In this document: positions 6,525 to 8,429 of the stretch, piece by piece
Position numbering within the stretch: the first letter of the stretch is position 1
Layout of the letters: the number at the start of each line of letters is the position of its first letter
Source of the DNA: Armatimonadota bacterium
GTDB lineage: Bacteria > Armatimonadota > Chthonomonadetes > Chthonomonadales > Chthonomonadaceae
Direction of reading: 5' to 3'
Assembly (NCBI GenBank): GCA_026392135.1
Contig: JAPLCR010000626.1
Coordinates: forward strand, 1 to 8,429
DNA length: 8,429 nt
Made by a program: the position numbers and the translations under genes
Notes under the pieces: model-generated
The model's database searches: none
What the model saw: the letters and a program-made list of their open reading frames with translations, nothing else
Told to the model about the DNA's origin: nothing

Positions 6525-8216
6525 ATGAAATCGCCTATCTTTCAACTGTTACGGAGTGGGCTTGTCTCTACTCTACTCTTTGCCCCTCTCTCTGCTCCTG
6601 CACAGACCTTTTTTGGAGCAGGAGGGGCAACCAACACCGCAACCTCTACCCCAAATGTCGGATTGGGCTTCGGTACTCTCACCGTAAACACAGGTACTTT
6701 GAACACAGCCATTGGCTCTTATGCCCTTTTTGCAAACACAACAGGAGGCTCGAATACAGCTAACGGCTACACATCTCTCTATAGCAACACAACAGGAAAA
6801 CAGAATACGGCAACTGGTTACGCATCCCTCTATTCAAACACGACAGGGAGTCTGAACACTGCCTTTGGAGCATACGCCCTCTTTGCAAATACGATAGGAG
6901 TTTTCAACAACGCGAATGGGCATGAGGCTCTCTACAACAACACCGCAGGAAGTTATAACAACGCGATGGGCTACGAAGCTCTCTACTTCAATACGACAGG
7001 CGGCTATAACAACGCTGTTGGTTATCAATCTCTCTACAACAACACAACGGGTAACTATAATACCGCGAATGGCTACATCGCCCTCTTCGCCAACACAACA
7101 GGAAAATATAATGTAGCGACAGGGGCTTATGCGCTCCAAGCCAACACAACAGGCAACCAGAACACAGCACAAGGCTCCATCTCCCTCTACTCTAATACCA
7201 CAGGGAGCTATAACAGCGCGAATGGGCATGAAGCCCTCTACAGCAACACCACAGGAATCGCAAATAGCGCAAATGGCTACCAGTCGCTCTACTTCAATAC
7301 AACGGGGAGCAATAATACTGCGAATGGGTACCAATCTCTGTACAGTATCACAACGGGGGCTGAGAATACGGCGCACGGTAATAACGCCCTCTACTCTGCT
7401 ACCACAGGGAAGGGCAACATTGCGCTCGGCTTTCAGTCAGGCTATAACATCACCACAGGTAGCAACAACATTACTATCGGCAACCTGGGAGCGGCGACAG
7501 ATAACGGCACGATCCGTATCGGGACTGTGGGGGTACAGACCTCTACTCTCATTGCAGGCATCAACGGCGTGACCTCCAGTGCGGGAGTAGCCGTCTACAT
7601 AAACGCAAATGGTCAACTAGGAACGATAACCTCTTCGCGCAGGTTTAAGAGTGACATCAAGACAATGGGAAGTGTGAGCGATAAACTGCTCCAACTTCGC
7701 CCCGTCACTTTCCGCTACAAATCCACCGATGAGAACGGAAGGCATCCACTTCAGTACGGGCTGATTGCCGAGGAGGTAGCAAAGGTGTTTCCTGACCTCG
7801 TGCAGTACGATAAACAGGGGAGACCATTCACCGTCTACTATCACCTACTCACCCCTATGCTGCTCAATGAACTTCAGAAAGAGCACGCAAAGAGTGAAGT
7901 GCGTAACACAAACATCGCTACACTGACGGCAGTTGATAAGGTACAGGCTTCGGGTATTGCGGCATTGAGGGCAAGCCTGCAAAGCCATGCAACGGACTTG
8001 GCTTCCATGAAGCAGATGCAGGCAGAACAGCAGAAGCTACTCGTAAGGCTCGCAACCCATATCCTGACTTCCAAGACCAAAGCCCCCATAGAACCAGTAC
8101 ACTTCGTGCAACACGAACCGTTTAGAAAAGACCGTCTTTCACAAAAAAATGCCCCTACTCCCCAAAAGAGCAGGGGCATAATCGTAATACTCACTCATGT
8201 TACGCAGAGTATCTGA
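6525..8216 (+). CDS. Secreted repeat protein with C-terminal S74 self-cleaving chaperone domain
   Basis: A 563-residue protein. Residues 1-27 are a Sec signal peptide with likely cleavage after APAQ. Residues about 54-325 are 17-residue repeats of the form NTTGxxNTAxGYxSLYS, low in charge and rich in Asn, Thr and Gly. They resemble YadA-head or tail-fibre beta-rolls. A short linker with TIRIGT and AGINGV (about 329-348) leads to an S74 intramolecular chaperone (about 370-450) with SSRRFKSDI, LRPVTFRYK, QYGLIAEEVAKVFPDL and VYYHLLTPMLLNEL. A coiled coil follows (about 445-512), then a basic, Pro-rich tail. In this family the chaperone assembles a trimeric fibre and then cuts itself off. Ser370 and Lys375 match the catalytic pair in spacing, so cleavage between 369 and 370 is predicted. 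Surface adhesin or fibre is the likely role. The gene is divergent from the regulator. Confidence 0.85.
   Translation: MKSPIFQLLRSGLVSTLLFAPLSAPAQTFFGAGGATNTATSTPNVGLGFGTLTVNTGTLNTAIGSYALFANTTGGSNTANGYTSLYSNTTGKQNTATGYASLYSNTTGSLNTAFGAYALFANTIGVFNNANGHEALYNNTAGSYNNAMGYEALYFNTTGGYNNAVGYQSLYNNTTGNYNTANGYIALFANTTGKYNVATGAYALQANTTGNQNTAQGSISLYSNTTGSYNSANGHEALYSNTTGIANSANGYQSLYFNTTGSNNTANGYQSLYSITTGAENTAHGNNALYSATTGKGNIALGFQSGYNITTGSNNITIGNLGAATDNGTIRIGTVGVQTSTLIAGINGVTSSAGVAVYINANGQLGTITSSRRFKSDIKTMGSVSDKLLQLRPVTFRYKSTDENGRHPLQYGLIAEEVAKVFPDLVQYDKQGRPFTVYYHLLTPMLLNELQKEHAKSEVRNTNIATLTAVDKVQASGIAALRASLQSHATDLASMKQMQAEQQKLLVRLATHILTSKTKAPIEPVHFVQHEPFRKDRLSQKNAPTPQKSRGIIVILTHVTQSI
6684..7499 (+). 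repeat. Array of sixteen 51-bp coding repeats
   Basis: The (N/x)TTG motif starts at residues 54, 71, 88, 105, 122 and so on to 309, always exactly 17 apart, giving sixteen units with no insertion or deletion. The first unit (VNTG) and the last three (ITTG, ATTG, ITTG) are degenerate; the middle ones are close to consensus. Codon choice varies among units, so the array is old or under protein-level selection rather than a fresh duplication. Confidence 0.85.
8143..8180 (-). terminator. Strong intrinsic terminator reading leftward
   Basis: On the minus strand, ATGCCCCT pairs with AGGGGCAT (8179-8172 with 8156-8149). A G-U pair and CTC/GAG extend the stem to about 12 bp around a 7-nt loop, and a run of T (complement of 8149-8143) follows. 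On the plus strand the same stem has an A-C mismatch and no U-tract, so it works leftward. It lies inside the last codons of the plus-strand S74 gene. It should end a minus-strand transcript coming from right of the window. Confidence 0.75.
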
Positions 8217-8221
8217 ACTAG

Positions 8222-8304
8222 CCCTCACCCTGTCCTAACGGACATCCCTCTCCCAATTCTGGGCGAGGGAGCCTGTCTGAAAGGTTTGTATACTGTCGGT
8301 GTTT
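8222..8304. repeat. Two-hairpin palindromic intergenic repeat, copy A
   Basis: It starts with CCCTCA. Hairpin 1 pairs TGTCC (8231-8235) with GGACA (8240-8244). Hairpin 2 pairs TCCCTC with GAGGGA (8245-8250 with 8265-8270) and CCCA with TGGG (8252-8255 with 8260-8263). A shared TGTCTG-AAGG tail follows. The second copy begins 114 bp downstream. No gene is seen from 8217 to the window end. Confidence 0.7.
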
Positions 8305-8335
8305 GAAAAGTTCAAGTTCTCCCTTTTACCGTCGT

Positions 8336-8417
8336 CCCTCAACCTGCCCTCATCGGGCATCCTTCTCCCGATTCGGGAGAAGGACTTGTCTGGAAGGCTG
8401 TCTGCGCGACGTTTTTC
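8336..8417. repeat. Two-hairpin palindromic intergenic repeat, copy B
   Basis: Same layout as copy A in the same orientation. Hairpin 1 pairs TGCCC (8345-8349) with GGGCA (8355-8359). Hairpin 2 is a perfect 11-bp stem (8360-8370 with 8374-8384) around ATT. A TGTCTGGAAGG tail and a GTTTTT run (8411-8416) end it. Stem bases differ from copy A in paired fashion. Confidence 0.7.
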
Positions 8418-8429
8418 TAACGGGGAAGG

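Noticed and set aside
6434..6763. Plus-strand 109-codon frame overlapping the start of the S74 gene
   Set aside because: It is out of frame with a gene that has a strong SD and signal peptide, and it has no recognisable content.
6834..7376. Minus-strand open frame of 180 codons opposite the repeats, and plus-strand frame 7129-7572
   Set aside because: Both arise because the 51-bp coding repeat keeps other frames open in a periodic way. They lack SDs, and the in-frame S74 protein explains the region.
6684..7499. CRISPR-like array
   Set aside because: The regular 51-bp repeats are in frame with no spacers, encode a 17-residue unit and have no cas genes nearby.

Overview
This 8.4 kb bacterial window has roughly balanced base composition, clear Shine-Dalgarno sequences, sigma70-like promoter elements and frequent TTG start codons. 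It holds four main genes. A regulator built from BTAD, NB-ARC-type ATPase and TPR domains, next to secreted ankyrin and repeat/S74 proteins, fits Armatimonadota or Chloroflexota best. No rRNA, tRNA or universal marker is present, so this placement is only a suggestion.

Left part (1-3161, + strand). A short open frame entering from the left edge may be the 3' end of another gene. A near-consensus promoter follows it and drives a secreted ankyrin-repeat protein (222-1595). After 57 bp with a small hairpin comes a two-domain sugar-type ABC transporter ATPase of the RbsA/MglA/XylG family (1653-3161). No permease or binding protein lies beside it, so it looks like an orphan energy subunit, unless its partners lie left of the window or elsewhere.

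Middle (3162-6324). A short convergent intergenic region with a hairpin separates the ATPase from a large minus-strand regulator: an N-terminal winged helix and BTAD, an NB-ARC-like ATPase and C-terminal TPRs. The winged-helix part is split by a frameshift near 6075. The two frames together lack about nine residues expected in this family, which suggests a deletion of about 26 nt rather than a one-base error. An extended -10 promoter lies upstream.

Right part (6325-8429). Divergent from the regulator is a secreted surface protein made of about sixteen exact-length 17-residue repeats. A C-terminal S74-type intramolecular chaperone follows, with its Ser-Lys pair intact, then a coiled coil. Its last codons overlap a strong intrinsic terminator that points left, implying minus-strand transcription arriving from beyond the right edge. 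The final 213 bp hold no gene but carry two copies of a two-hairpin palindromic repeat whose stems differ by compensating changes.

The genes do not form one obvious pathway. Possible links are co-transcription of the ankyrin and ATPase genes, and control of the divergent surface-protein gene by the (perhaps broken) regulator. No wholly new system is evident. The most interesting points are the split regulator, the self-processing repeat protein with a terminator inside its coding end, and the covarying palindromic repeats.
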